DNA of 64,000 bases from JAPPKS01 sp963667895 (GCA_965223985.1 OZ245030.1:124001-188000); one strand, 5' to 3'. Positions 18,984-28,265 are shown, counted from the first letter of the stretch. Notes: a model not told the origin generated them from the letters alone. Made by a program: numbers and translations.

Positions 18984-19511
18984 ATGACAAAATTGAATTA
19001 CATCTGTTTCAAATCTCCGTTTGGATGGGTCGTCGTTGCAGGTTCAAATCGAGGCATCGCACGAATTATGTTTGGCGCCTCAACTGAAGCAGAAGCTGAA
19101 GGTTTGCTGCTTAATGAAATGCAGGCAGTTAAATCCCATTCGGGTTTATCGGAAGTTGTCAATCTCCTCACACAATACTTTAACGGTGCGCCTGTGAATT
19201 TCACCCTCGATTTCGACTTGAGTGATGGAACACAATTCCAAATCGCCGCTTGGGAAACAGCCCGTCGGATTCCCTATGGATCGGTCCGAAGCTATAGTTG
19301 GATTGCGCGAGAGATTGGAAAGCCGAAAGGAGCACGAGCTGTTGGTCAGGCAATGGGTGCCAACCCGCTGTCAATCATTGTTCCGTGCCATCGTGTCATC
19401 CGTAGCGATGGAGATCTCGGCGGTTATTCAGGGGGGCTACACTGGAAACGTCAACTGCTTGCACTGGAGGGAAAAACACAGGAATTTCATGCCGATTGTA
19501 CGAGAAGATAA
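18984..19511 (+). CDS. ogt: Methylated-DNA--protein-cysteine S-methyltransferase
   Basis: A 175-residue suicide DNA repair enzyme that transfers the methyl group from O6-methylguanine to its own cysteine. The active-site motif IVPCHRVI is present, followed by DLGGYSGGLHWKRQLLALE. The winged-helix DNA-binding part, FQIAAWETARRIPYGSVRSY, precedes RAVGQAMGANP. The N-terminal ribonuclease-H-like domain is present, so the protein is full length. The start lacks a strong ribosome binding site. It is followed 160 bp later by an aminotransferase on the same strand. Confidence 0.93.
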   Translation: MTKLNYICFKSPFGWVVVAGSNRGIARIMFGASTEAEAEGLLLNEMQAVKSHSGLSEVVNLLTQYFNGAPVNFTLDFDLSDGTQFQIAAWETARRIPYGSVRSYSWIAREIGKPKGARAVGQAMGANPLSIIVPCHRVIRSDGDLGGYSGGLHWKRQLLALEGKTQEFHADCTRR

Positions 19512-19671
19512 TGCCTTGCGCGCTCCATTGTGCAGCGTCAGGCAAATGCTGATAGTGTGCCGGCTAAGCCCCGTGAAATGGCAGAATGGGGCGGATCAGA
19601 GTGATTTACGTAGTCTGTCGCATGAGTAAACCTATCATACCTTCATACATGAAAAACAATAGTGGAGCGAA

Positions 19672-20814
19672 ATGAAAAAACACTTTCTATTCACCCCGGG
19701 CCCAACGCCCATACCTCCAGAATCGTTGTTGGCAATGGCAAGCCAGATCGATTACCATAGATCGGTTGAGGCTGTGCTACAAATTAAAGACGTTTCTGAA
19801 AAGCTCAAACAGGTGTTCCAAACCCAGAATGATGTGCTAATTTTGACTTCATCGGGAACCGGTGCAATGGAAAGTATCGTGTCAAATCTCCTGTCTCGTG
19901 GCGATGAGGTCATTGTCATCCGAAGTGGCAAATTCGGCGAGCGATGGGGAGAAATTTGTTCGGCGTATGGGGTTGATTTTTTTCCAATCGATTTTGAGTG
20001 GGGAAATTCCGTTGACCCGCAGATGGTTGCGGACCTCCTCGATAAACGTCCTGACGCGAAGGCTGTATTCTCAACCCTTTGCGAAACTTCGACAGGCGCA
20101 TTGCATGATATTAAAAGCCTAGGAGAGATTACTAAACACAGATCCACATTACTGGTGGTTGATGCGGTCAGCGCACTCGGTGCCGATGATTTGCAGATGG
20201 ACAGTTGGGGTGTTGATGTTGTCGTCTCATGCTCTCAAAAGGGCCTGATGACACCGCCAGGACTTGCTTTTGCAGCGCTCAACCAATCGGCATGGGAAAC
20301 CTCAGAAAACGCAACACTTCCCAAATATTATTTCGACCTTCGGAAGGCACAGCGGGCAAGCTGGGACGGTTCAACGCCTTATACCCCAGCGATTACATTC
20401 ATCACTGCTTTACAGAGTGCCTTGAATCGGATAACTACGGACGGTATCCGAAACGTCATCACACGTCATGCCTGTCTCGCTGAAGCGACGCGAAGCGCTG
20501 TTAAAGCTATTGGACTGAATATCTTCGCGACGAACCCGGCAAACACGTTGACGTCCATTCGCCTTCCCGAGCAAATTGATGGTGTGAGATTTGTGAAGAT
20601 GATGCGAGAAAAACATGGGATTACTTTCGCAGGTGGGCAAGGCAAGCTACGCGGGAAAATCATCCGAATCGCCCACCTCGGTTGGATGGGTGAATACGAT
20701 ATGGTTGTAGCAATCGCAGCTCTAGAGAGAGGGTTGACGGAAATTGGTCAAGAGGTCCCGCTCGGTGCCGGCGTTTCCGCGGCCCAAGAAGTTTTTCATC
20801 GACAATCTTTATGA
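19672..20814 (+). CDS. Class V aminotransferase (alanine/serine-glyoxylate type)
   Basis: A 380-residue PLP enzyme. The family N-terminus FTPGPTPIPPESLLAM is followed by LTSSGTGAMESIVSNLL, the cofactor phosphate loop. The PLP pyridine-binding aspartate lies in LLVVDAVSALGADDL and the Schiff-base lysine in VVSCSQKGLMTPPGLAF. These fit the alanine-glyoxylate/serine-pyruvate aminotransferase subgroup; related proteins also act in phosphonate or purine-derived pathways, so the exact amino donor is open. GGAG precedes ATG 19672. Confidence 0.9.
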   Translation: MKKHFLFTPGPTPIPPESLLAMASQIDYHRSVEAVLQIKDVSEKLKQVFQTQNDVLILTSSGTGAMESIVSNLLSRGDEVIVIRSGKFGERWGEICSAYGVDFFPIDFEWGNSVDPQMVADLLDKRPDAKAVFSTLCETSTGALHDIKSLGEITKHRSTLLVVDAVSALGADDLQMDSWGVDVVVSCSQKGLMTPPGLAFAALNQSAWETSENATLPKYYFDLRKAQRASWDGSTPYTPAITFITALQSALNRITTDGIRNVITRHACLAEATRSAVKAIGLNIFATNPANTLTSIRLPEQIDGVRFVKMMREKHGITFAGGQGKLRGKIIRIAHLGWMGEYDMVVAIAALERGLTEIGQEVPLGAGVSAAQEVFHRQSL

Positions 20815-21034
20815 TAATCGACCAACGACCAATCCTTAGGAGTAGTGTGTAATGCGCACTGTTCGTGCCAATACGTCATTTTCCTGATATCTAAGGAGAA
20901 TCGCGTGACCCTACGCATTACCTAGTTCGTTTAGGCATTAAACAGACATTAGCAGCAGGTGTGCAAATTTCCACGGGTATTGCAATAGCTCACAATTTCA
21001 GAGTATTTTGTTCCACCATAAGGAGTTTGTTGTC

Positions 21035-21499
21035 ATGCGGAGAGGCGCGCATTGGGTTCCTCCACAAAACGCAGAACAGTTTAACAACTATCTGAAAAGC
21101 AACAAATTAAAACTTACCTCTGAACGGGTAGCGATTCTTGAACAGGTCTTTGCCTACGACGACCACTTTCGAGCAGAAGATCTTTTGGTTCGCATGCGCC
21201 AAAATGGACATCAGGTTTCCAGGGCGACAATCTATCGGACACTGCCACTGCTTGTCAAAAGCGGTCTCCTGACTGAAGTTATTGATGCACAAAAGCAGTC
21301 TCATTATGAACATATTAATGCGCTTCAACAACAGCATGCCCACCTAATCTGCCTGCGGTGTGGAAAACTCATCGAGTTCAAAAACGTTGAAATTGACTCG
21401 CTTCAAGAATCGGTTTGTAAGGCGTATGGGTTTAAACCGATTAAATACAGAAATGAGATTTTGGGATACTGTTTTGAGTGCCAAGCAGAGGGATTATAA
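21035..21499 (+). CDS. Fur/PerR/Zur-family metalloregulator
   Basis: A 154-residue dimeric metal-responsive repressor. The N-terminal winged helix contains LTSERVAILEQVF, FRAEDLL and VSRATIYRTLPLLVKSGLL, the family recognition helix. HYEHINALQQQHAHLICLRC supplies the His-rich metal site and the first CxxC; CFEC near the end supplies the second pair of the structural zinc site. The start is ATG 21035, with AAGGAG at 21020-21025; an in-frame TTG at 21008 precedes that site. The sensed metal (Fe, Zn, Mn or peroxide) cannot be settled from sequence. Confidence 0.9.
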   Translation: MRRGAHWVPPQNAEQFNNYLKSNKLKLTSERVAILEQVFAYDDHFRAEDLLVRMRQNGHQVSRATIYRTLPLLVKSGLLTEVIDAQKQSHYEHINALQQQHAHLICLRCGKLIEFKNVEIDSLQESVCKAYGFKPIKYRNEILGYCFECQAEGL

Positions 21500-21537
21500 G
21501 TAACACAACCGCTCGAGAACGAGGGCTCGGGTGGTTC

Positions 21538-21555
21538 TCACGCCTGCAGGCGTGA
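21538..21555. promoter_or_regulatory. 18-bp perfect palindrome between fur-family gene and argD
   Basis: TCACGCCTGCAGGCGTGA is a perfect 18-bp palindrome 39 bp after the Fur-family stop. No T run follows, so it is not a classical intrinsic terminator. It could be an operator or part of a repeat. Confidence 0.45.
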
Positions 21556-21679
21556 CGCAGCTTAAAAATGGGTCGATAAATTGCTTGACGAAGTCGGATG
21601 AATAAGTTATCAATTATTCTGTGGGAAGCAGCGCTAAACCCTATTACCACAAGTCAATCAGAGGAGGATACAGATTAAA

Positions 21680-22906
21680 ATGACAACCGCTAAGATTAAA
21701 GCGATGGCAACAGAGTACATCATAAACACTTACGGCGAGCGAAAACTTGCACTTGTACGGGGGGAAGGTCCATACGTTTGGGATGCTGATGGAGTAAGAT
21801 ATCTCGATTTTCTGGGTGGATTGGCCGTCAACGGTTTGGGACACTGCCATCCAAAGGTTGTTGCTGCGATTCGTGAACAGGCCGGTAAACTGCTCCATGT
21901 CTCTAATCTTTACTACATTGAACCGCAAGCGCAGTTGGCGAAGCTGCTAATCGACAACTGTGATATGGGACAGTGCTTTTTCTGCAACAGTGGTGCGGAG
22001 GCGAACGAAGCGGCGATCAAGTTAGCACGGAAATACGCCAAAGACGTGGATATGAAGACACTACGTGCAAAAGTATTAGCGGACGACGGAATCGATCCCT
22101 ACGAAATCATTACGATGGAAAACTCGTTCCATGGACGAACGATGGCAACTGTCACTGCCACTGCACAGACGAAATACCATATCGGGTTTGAACCGATGCT
22201 TGAGGGCTTTAAATATGTGCCGTATGACGATCTCAGCGCCACCGAAGCCGCAATTAGTGGAAAAACATGCGCCATTTTGGTGGAACCGATTCAGTCCGAA
22301 GGCGGTGTGAATGTGCCTAGTGACGGATACCTCAAAGGCTTACGGGAAATCTGTGATGAATATGCGCTGCTGCTAATCTTTGACGAAGTACAGACCGCAA
22401 TGGGGCGTTTGGGCACGCTGTTTGGATATCAGAATTTTGGTGTCATTCCGGACATTATAACGATGGCAAAATTCCTTGGCGGAGGCGTCGCGATTGGTGC
22501 GATGCTTGCCAAAACACACATCGCTGAAAGCTTTACGCCCGGCACGCATGCTGCGACCTTCGGCGGGAATCCGTTAGCAAGCGCTGCCGCAGAAGCGACA
22601 CTGAGAACCGTAATTGATGGAAATTTGGGGGAAAATGCAACCAAAATGGGTGCCTATTTGACAGAAAGGTTAATGAGCCTTAAAGGTAAGTACCCAGTTC
22701 AAGAAGTCCGAGGAAGGGGCTTGTTGCTAGGATTGGTGATGTCGGTTGATGCTAACGCGCTTGCCGCCCGATGCATTGAAAATGGGTTGATTACGATTTG
22801 CACGAACAACTACGTCCTCCGCTTTCTGCCGCCGATTAACATCAACAAAACGCACGTTGAAGAAGCGGTTTCGATTGTCGAAAAATCGCTCGCTGAGACC
22901 ATTTAA
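21680..22906 (+). CDS. argD: Class III aminotransferase, acetylornithine type
   Basis: A 408-residue PLP enzyme. The sequence YVWDADGVRYLDFLGGLAVN, CFFCNSGAEANEAAIKLAR, LLIFDEVQTAMGRLG and the Schiff-base lysine in IITMAKFLGGGVAIGAML are typical of acetylornithine/succinyldiaminopimelate aminotransferases of arginine and lysine synthesis. Related ornithine- or putrescine-using enzymes are possible. Compared with short ArgD there is a roughly 20-residue insertion (VDMKTLRAKVLADDGID) before the FHGRT motif. GAGGAGGA at 21661-21668 precedes the ATG by about 11 nt. No other arginine gene is adjacent. Confidence 0.88.
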   Translation: MTTAKIKAMATEYIINTYGERKLALVRGEGPYVWDADGVRYLDFLGGLAVNGLGHCHPKVVAAIREQAGKLLHVSNLYYIEPQAQLAKLLIDNCDMGQCFFCNSGAEANEAAIKLARKYAKDVDMKTLRAKVLADDGIDPYEIITMENSFHGRTMATVTATAQTKYHIGFEPMLEGFKYVPYDDLSATEAAISGKTCAILVEPIQSEGGVNVPSDGYLKGLREICDEYALLLIFDEVQTAMGRLGTLFGYQNFGVIPDIITMAKFLGGGVAIGAMLAKTHIAESFTPGTHAATFGGNPLASAAAEATLRTVIDGNLGENATKMGAYLTERLMSLKGKYPVQEVRGRGLLLGLVMSVDANALAARCIENGLITICTNNYVLRFLPPININKTHVEEAVSIVEKSLAETI

Positions 22907-23001
22907 GTTGACCGTAACAACTTGGCTGCACAATCGGAAAAGCGATGAAGTTAGGTTGAGCGGGTAGCTTCTTAGAAGAGGAGAGAAGCGAAGGCGAAAA
23001 A

Positions 23002-23874
23002 TTGAGTTCACGAATTGCAAATGACGCATTACGCATTACGTTCGGTGTATTGCTCTTCATAGGTATCTTTATCCCACCAAGTGTTCTCTGTATTCTTCCC
23101 TTTGGCGGATGTAGCAGCCCAAATGCTGACTTTAAGTTGTCCCCCGTGGAAGCTGAAAAGTTAAATCCGATTCTTGAGGTTCTACGGGTAAACTACGACC
23201 TTACCTCCACTTTAAAAATGGCGATGAAAGTCACAATTGAAGAGCATGACCGAAAGGAGGAGATTCGCGCACATCTTTGGTACAAAAAATCAGAAAAAGA
23301 TGGAGATTTTCTGCACATTCAAGCGATGGGACCGTATAATGAACCCCGTGTGATTGCGATTGCAGCACGGGAGAAATTTCTACTGCGTTACCATAATGAG
23401 AATGAAGTCATCATCCAATCTCTAGCGGACGGCGTGCTACAGGATATTTTTGGGATAGATTTACGTGTCTCTGATGTTCGCAACTCAATCTTCGCCAATC
23501 CTTTCCTCAATGGTTCCACAGAAAAATTATCACTAGCGCGATCCGGCATGACATACGTAATGAGACGACCGGGCGCGAAAGCGGGAGAAATCGAGATTAT
23601 CACCATCTTCATGCGAGATTCAGATCCGACTGTTAAAGATTGGAATATAGTGGATAGATCTGGAGAAATTATTCAAAAGATTACGTTTTCAGATTACCGC
23701 GACGTCGGTGGGATTCTTCGTGCGCATGAGGTTGAAATTGAGCGTCCGAGTGAAAAGACACGCGTCGTGCTGCACGTTATCAAACCGGAAATCAATTCGG
23801 AAATTAGCGATACGAAGTTTGAATTTGATCGGTTCTTGAATGAAACCACAAAAGTTCGTTCTTTGAGAGAATAG
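23002..23874 (+). CDS. Putative outer-membrane lipoprotein, LolA/DUF4292-like fold
   Basis: About 290 residues. A hydrophobic segment (GVLLFIGIFIPPSVLCILPF) ends in a lipobox-like FGGC. The rest, LKMAMKVTIEEHDRKEEIRA, LHIQAMGPYNEPRVIAIAA, IIQKITFSDYRDVGGILRA, fits the curved beta-sheet seen in LolA and DUF4292 proteins, which handle lipids or lipoproteins at the envelope; this is structural inference. The only upstream start is TTG 23002. The N-terminal residues NDALRIT are encoded by the ACGCATTACG repeat, so the true start may lie elsewhere. The stop overlaps the GTG of ispE (TAGTG), so the two are coupled. Confidence 0.7.
   Translation: MSSRIANDALRITFGVLLFIGIFIPPSVLCILPFGGCSSPNADFKLSPVEAEKLNPILEVLRVNYDLTSTLKMAMKVTIEEHDRKEEIRAHLWYKKSEKDGDFLHIQAMGPYNEPRVIAIAAREKFLLRYHNENEVIIQSLADGVLQDIFGIDLRVSDVRNSIFANPFLNGSTEKLSLARSGMTYVMRRPGAKAGEIEIITIFMRDSDPTVKDWNIVDRSGEIIQKITFSDYRDVGGILRAHEVEIERPSEKTRVVLHVIKPEINSEISDTKFEFDRFLNETTKVRSLRE
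23024..23040. repeat. ACGCATTACG short repeat, copy 2
   Basis: ACGCATTACGCATTACG lies inside the 5' end of the lipoprotein reading frame and is translated as ALRIT-like residues. Related copies are at 3696-3718 and 57765-57796. Confidence 0.6.
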
Positions 23875-24758
23875 TGGCTAACTCGGACCTACGCATACAT
23901 GCACACGCCAAGATTAACCTATTCCTTGATGTTATTGGCAAACGCTCCGATGGGTATCACGAGATCGTAACCGTTTTTCACTCAATTGGGCTTCACGATG
24001 ATGTGATTATCCGCAAGCGCAGCGAGGCGGGGATTACGGTTCACTGCGATAACTCGCAAGTTCCGCTTGATACACGCAATCTTGCCCATCGTGCTGCGAA
24101 GTTGCTAATCGATCGAAGGCTAGATATTCCAGGTGTCGCGATTACCATTCAGAAAAAGATACCGGTTGCGGGTGGGCTTGGTGGTGGAAGTACCAACGCC
24201 GCAGCAGTGCTTTGGGGCATGAACCAGTTATTTGAATTAAATCTGACACAACCGCAGTTAATGCGTTTAAGCGCGCGACTCGGCGCAGATGTGCCATTTT
24301 GCCTGTTGGGTGGTTCGGCCATCGGACGCGGTATTGGTGGGGATCTGACCCCTTTACCGCCTCTGGTCAACGCTTGGGTTGTACTGGCGAATCCCGGCTT
24401 CGGCATTCCTACAGCTTGGGTTTATGAAAATATTAATTTCCCGTTGACGAAACCGCCGAAAAGTGTTAAAATCTTGGTTCGCCAATTGCGGAACGGTGAA
24501 CTTAAATCTACAGTTGCTCAGCTTTATAACCGGTTGGAAACGCCGGTTTATTCAAAGTACCCGTCGGTTGGTGAGTTAAAAACGCAACTTGCTCAATATC
24601 CTGGGAGTTATGGGGCATTGATGTCTGGCAGTGGCGCGACCGTTTTTGCGATCGTGGAAAACCAATCTAAAGCCGATTCAGCTCTCTCGAACCTCGGCGC
24701 TCAGGCAACTTTTGGGATGGTAACAACGGCGAGTCCGGTTGGGATCTGTCTCGCTTGA
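23874..24758 (+). CDS. ispE: 4-diphosphocytidyl-2-C-methyl-D-erythritol kinase
   Basis: 294 residues. Phosphorylates CDP-methylerythritol in the non-mevalonate (MEP) isoprenoid pathway. GHMP-kinase motifs are clear: HAKINLFLDVIGKRSDGYHE at the N-terminus, the ATP loop IPVAGGLGGGSTNAAAVLW, GADVPFCLLGG, and LMSGSGATVFAI near the C-terminus. The GTG start overlaps the preceding stop as TAGTG. The TGA ends one base before tRNA-Gln, so the two must share a transcript or be processed apart. The ispE, tRNA-Gln, ctc, pth order is a familiar bacterial grouping. Confidence 0.96.
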   Translation: MANSDLRIHAHAKINLFLDVIGKRSDGYHEIVTVFHSIGLHDDVIIRKRSEAGITVHCDNSQVPLDTRNLAHRAAKLLIDRRLDIPGVAITIQKKIPVAGGLGGGSTNAAAVLWGMNQLFELNLTQPQLMRLSARLGADVPFCLLGGSAIGRGIGGDLTPLPPLVNAWVVLANPGFGIPTAWVYENINFPLTKPPKSVKILVRQLRNGELKSTVAQLYNRLETPVYSKYPSVGELKTQLAQYPGSYGALMSGSGATVFAIVENQSKADSALSNLGAQATFGMVTTASPVGICLA

Positions 24759-24830
24759 TGGGCGGTGGCCAAGCGGTAAGGCACGGGTCTTTGGAACCCG
24801 TATGCGTAGGTTCGAATCCTACCCGCCCAG
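24759..24830 (+). tRNA. tRNA-Gln (anticodon TTG)
   Basis: The cloverleaf folds fully: acceptor TGGGCGG/CCGCCCA, D-arm GCC/GGC, anticodon stem CGGGT/ACCCG around loop CTTTGGA with anticodon TTG, variable TATGC, and T-arm GTAGG-TTCGAAT-CCTAC. The discriminator is G. The following bases are CAT, so the CCA end is not encoded and must be added enzymatically. It begins at the base right after the ispE stop codon. Confidence 0.96.
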
Positions 24831-25045
24831 CATCTTCTAAGCTTGGAGGCATCAACGATTGGCCAGTAAACCTTGAGAACCCTACCTTTGACCGGGAAAT
24901 TTGCTGTTCTAGTCCAGGGTGTTGTTCCGTCGCGTTGTAGATGATGTGTCAATAGCTACGGTTTATTATTGTATTCGGAAAAATTTTTGGAGAATTAATT
25001 TCGGTGCTTAAGTGGGATGGTGCATTCCAGAATTAGGAGATTATT

Positions 25046-25708
25046 ATGCGGTTAGCCAGACTTGAAGCTCAAAAACGGAGTGTTTTTGGAAAAAGCGAGG
25101 GGAAAGCCCTACGGCGAAGTGGGGCCATGCCCGCAATCTTGTACGGGCGTCACGAAGATGTTATCCCTCTCCAGCTTGACTCGCGATCCTTTCAGCGGTT
25201 TCTTCAATCAAATGGCGAGAATGTGTTAATTGATTTGGAAATTGCAGATCATGGCCACGAAACCATTATGATTAAAGAAATCCAACGTGATCTAGTTAAA
25301 CAGAACTTGCTTCATACCGATTTTATCCGAATTTCACTCGACGAACCGGTGACTTCGGCAGTGCCTATCGTTTTGCTGGGATCTGCTCCCGGACTTGAAG
25401 CAGGAGGTGTTGCTGAGTTTTCCCATCGACACCTCCACATCCGTTGCTTACCAGCACTATTACCTGACACCATTGAGGTGGATACTAGCGGATTGGATCT
25501 TGAGGATTTTTTGCGGATTGAGGATTTGTCCCTTGATGATGGTGTTGAACTTTTGGATGACCCGAGAACCATTGTTGTCCTTATTAGCCGACCAAGAGTT
25601 GAGGCGGAGGCTGAACCTGGAGAGGATGTAGCCGGCGATGTGGACGAAACAGCTGTTGACGAACCAGAACTCATCACTCGAAAACGCAGCGAAGACACGG
25701 ACGAGTGA
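25046..25708 (+). CDS. rplY: 50S ribosomal protein L25, Ctc/TL5 long form
   Basis: A 220-residue protein that binds 5S rRNA. The N-terminal L25 domain has RSVFGKSEGKALRRSGAMPA and ILYGRHEDVIPLQL. The C-terminal TL5/Ctc domain includes HLHIRCLPALLPDTIEVDTS and DGVELLDDPRTIVV. It ends in an acidic tail (EAEPGEDVAGDVDET), normal for the long form. AGGAGA lies 5 nt before ATG 25046. The end does not overlap the chosen amidase start. Confidence 0.94.
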   Translation: MRLARLEAQKRSVFGKSEGKALRRSGAMPAILYGRHEDVIPLQLDSRSFQRFLQSNGENVLIDLEIADHGHETIMIKEIQRDLVKQNLLHTDFIRISLDEPVTSAVPIVLLGSAPGLEAGGVAEFSHRHLHIRCLPALLPDTIEVDTSGLDLEDFLRIEDLSLDDGVELLDDPRTIVVLISRPRVEAEAEPGEDVAGDVDETAVDEPELITRKRSEDTDE

Positions 25709-25727
25709 TGCAGGACATTTGCTGTTC

Positions 25728-26855
25728 ATGGCTCTGCCATTATTGATCTGCGCGGGAATCTGTGCTGCGCAGACGCCACTGATTCGCTTCGTCGACGAAG
25801 GAGGCAAAACTGTTGATGAAGTGGAAGCGAGGATACACAGTGGAAACTTTTATCTACCGATTGACGTCTTGCGAAGGGCATTTGACTCAGAATTGAAGCA
25901 ACAGTATACGTTCCTAACGCAGAAGCTTGTTCTGAACCTTAAGGGGAAACAGATTAATTTACGTATTGGCAATTCATTGGCAACGACAAATGAGGACGAT
26001 GGGACATTCATACTCTCCAATCCCCCCCGAATCATTGAGGGGAAGCGAATGTTGCCGCTCGACTTTTTCACGAAACTCCTTCCTCAACTTTACAATGTTG
26101 AAGTTTTCTACAATTCTCCCCTACAGACGATACGCATTACGGAAAAGTCGGTAAACTTACCCAATTTTCCGCCCTCATCGTCGTCACGAGAACACGAAGA
26201 ATTTCTGTTCGTTCTTGATCCAGGGCACGGTGGGGCGGATTCAGGGTGTCAGGGAAACACCGGCGCACTAGAAAAAGATGTAGTGCTCGACCTTGCCAAG
26301 CGGATTCGGAGATTCTGCTTGCAAAATGACATTCGCGTTCAAATGACACGGGAAGCAGATGTTGAACGTAGACCAATCGAGCGTGCTCAGATCGCAAACC
26401 AGAATCAAGGACAGTTTTTTTTAAGTCTGCACTGTAACGCATCTTTCTCTTCAAATGCCGAGGGTATTCGCATCTATATCAACAATCCTATGGGGGAGTT
26501 GAGAACTGAAACTGCTACAAGATCTGCCAATCAAAGTTCAGGGCGCCGCGCTATCAAGGTACTCGCACAAGACGACTTTCTGTTGCAGAGCCGCGAGTTC
26601 GCAGCAATGCTCCAAGAACAGTTCACGGCGACCATACCTTCTTCGGTTTCACTGATTGAGATGCCTCTCGTAACCCTTTCGGACGTCTACATGCCCGCAA
26701 TCCTAATTGAGATTGGATACCTGTCCAATGCGGCTGATGAAGCTCGTCTTGTTGACGCTGAAAATCTCGCGTCAATGTCAATGGCGATATCCCTAGCGCT
26801 TCAGCGGTATATTACAACGATTAATCCAGAGAAGGGAGCTACGAAAGGCAAATGA
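25728..26855 (+). CDS. N-acetylmuramoyl-L-alanine amidase (Amidase_3)
   Basis: A 375-residue exported zinc amidase that cuts the bond between muramic acid and the peptide stem during cell separation. The signal peptide is MALPLLICAGICAAQT. An N-terminal region of about 130 residues resembles a copper-amine-oxidase-N/AMIN-type wall-binding domain (RMLPLDFFTKLLPQLYNVEV). The catalytic domain has VLDPGHGGADSGCQG, the zinc ligand Glu in GALEKDVVLDLAKRI, and FFLSLHCNAS; IEIGYLSNAADEARL gives the catalytic Glu. I start at ATG 25728 because the signal peptide begins there; the frame is open further upstream into rplY. Confidence 0.9.
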   Translation: MALPLLICAGICAAQTPLIRFVDEGGKTVDEVEARIHSGNFYLPIDVLRRAFDSELKQQYTFLTQKLVLNLKGKQINLRIGNSLATTNEDDGTFILSNPPRIIEGKRMLPLDFFTKLLPQLYNVEVFYNSPLQTIRITEKSVNLPNFPPSSSSREHEEFLFVLDPGHGGADSGCQGNTGALEKDVVLDLAKRIRRFCLQNDIRVQMTREADVERRPIERAQIANQNQGQFFLSLHCNASFSSNAEGIRIYINNPMGELRTETATRSANQSSGRRAIKVLAQDDFLLQSREFAAMLQEQFTATIPSSVSLIEMPLVTLSDVYMPAILIEIGYLSNAADEARLVDAENLASMSMAISLALQRYITTINPEKGATKGK

Positions 26856-26859
26856 TACC

Positions 26860-27456
26860 ATGCGTGGAAATCGACACTCCAAGGTGAATAGGAGAATCGC
26901 AATTGGAGCAGCGGTAATTCTCGTTGTGGCTATTTCCGTTGCCATGTTGCGTCCTAGAGGACCAGAGCCGATACCGATGGTACCAAAGATGCTTGTTCAA
27001 GAGCCTTCCGACTCTGAACTTCCCTTTCAGGAAATAGATCTTTTTTTCTTCGACGCCGAATCGCTTAGACATGTCCGTGAAAAAAGGGAGTTGCGTTTAT
27101 CTCTCGAACTCCCAGATCGTCTAAAACAGATTATCCGCGCACTAATCAGCGGCTCTGACCATGGCTTGAAAAGTACGGTTCCCGGCGGCACATTTCTTCA
27201 TGAAGTTTATGTTGATTCGCAATCTACTGCCTACCTAGATTTTTCCCGCCATTTGGCAGAGATGCACATCGGAGGCACAACAGCTGAGATTATTACCATT
27301 AAATCCATTTTGCAAACGGTTTGCGTCAATTTCCCTGAAAAGATCCAAAGCGTGCAAATCCTCATTGAAGGACAAGAAGTGAATACGATTGCTGGGCACA
27401 TTGACATTTCACATCCCCTCGTCCTCTCCCCCGAGATTCAAGTGCCAGCGGAGTAA
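26860..27456 (+). CDS. GerM-domain (GerMN) membrane-anchored protein
   Basis: 198 residues. One N-terminal membrane helix (IAIGAAVILVVAISVAML) anchors a periplasmic GerMN domain. The motifs LKQIIRALISG, TFLHEVYVDSQSTAYLDFS and AEIITIKSILQTVCVNFPE match the Gmad/GerMN fold first seen in the spore protein GerM but common in non-sporulating bacteria. It starts 4 bp after the amidase, and this amidase-GerM pairing is a common arrangement, suggesting a wall-related role. Its biochemical function is not known. Confidence 0.85.
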   Translation: MRGNRHSKVNRRIAIGAAVILVVAISVAMLRPRGPEPIPMVPKMLVQEPSDSELPFQEIDLFFFDAESLRHVREKRELRLSLELPDRLKQIIRALISGSDHGLKSTVPGGTFLHEVYVDSQSTAYLDFSRHLAEMHIGGTTAEIITIKSILQTVCVNFPEKIQSVQILIEGQEVNTIAGHIDISHPLVLSPEIQVPAE

Positions 27457-27668
27457 CGGGCATCGGATGCCCCGTAGACAATCTTTCATCAATTTCGTGG
27501 TGGCAGAGGTCAATGAAATCTCACCGATAAGCAAGTTCCAACTTTTTATCCTCCCATGTCATATGGGCTGTCTACGACGTATCGATTCGTTTTCAACGAT
27601 TACCGGCAACCGATAGGTATGTATTCTCCCAATCGCTGTTGGGTGAGCCACACACTGTCGCCAATAAG

Positions 27669-28265
27669 ATGTCACAGCTCATGAAGTTGATCGTTGGGCT
27701 TGGGAATCCCGGTCCACACTACAAAAACACCAGGCATAATGTCGGATTTCGAGCTATTGATGAACTGTTACAGCGCACCCGAGCGACGAAATTGGAAAAT
27801 CTCTGTCAATCTCTCATAGCTCAAACGAGAGTGCGGGGGAACGAGGTTATCCTGGCTAAACCGCTTACCTACATGAACAATAGCGGGCGCGCCGTTAGTG
27901 AGATGGTTCACCAATTTGACATCTCTTTGGAGAATTTGTGTGTCGTCTATGACGACCTCCATTTGGACATCGGTGTGCTGCGCATGCGTCGATCCGGTAG
28001 TGATGGCGGACATAAGGGGATACAATCAATCCAGCATTTGCTGGATACACAGGCGTTTCCACTTCTACGGATCGGCATCGGCAAGCCGGAAACGGGACAC
28101 TGGATTGATTACGTTCTCAGTGAGTTTTCACCAGCAGAGAGTGAGGAAATTGATTATATGATTCAACGTGCTGCGGACGCAATTGAAACATTGATTTCAG
28201 ACGGTATCCAGAGGGCGATGGATCGATTTAACGGGCGTGCTGATCGATTGTCGATCGATAAGTAA
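27669..28265 (+). CDS. pth: Peptidyl-tRNA hydrolase
   Basis: 198 residues. Recycles tRNA from peptidyl-tRNAs released from ribosomes. The signature LIVGLGNPGPHYKNTRHNVGF includes the Asn and catalytic His; KPLTYMNNSGRAV, VVYDDLHLDIGVLRMRRSGS and DGGHKGIQSI follow, with the conserved Asp and His. The length is normal. The start is ATG 27669 or ATG 27681; neither has a strong ribosome binding site, and an upstream TTG at 27639 would add an unlikely leader. It closes the ispE-tRNA-ctc-pth block. Confidence 0.95.
   Translation: MSQLMKLIVGLGNPGPHYKNTRHNVGFRAIDELLQRTRATKLENLCQSLIAQTRVRGNEVILAKPLTYMNNSGRAVSEMVHQFDISLENLCVVYDDLHLDIGVLRMRRSGSDGGHKGIQSIQHLLDTQAFPLLRIGIGKPETGHWIDYVLSEFSPAESEEIDYMIQRAADAIETLISDGIQRAMDRFNGRADRLSIDK

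Noticed and set aside
25312..25698. Minus-strand 128-residue serine-rich ORF inside rplY
   Set aside because: Low-complexity shadow of the acidic rplY reading frame.
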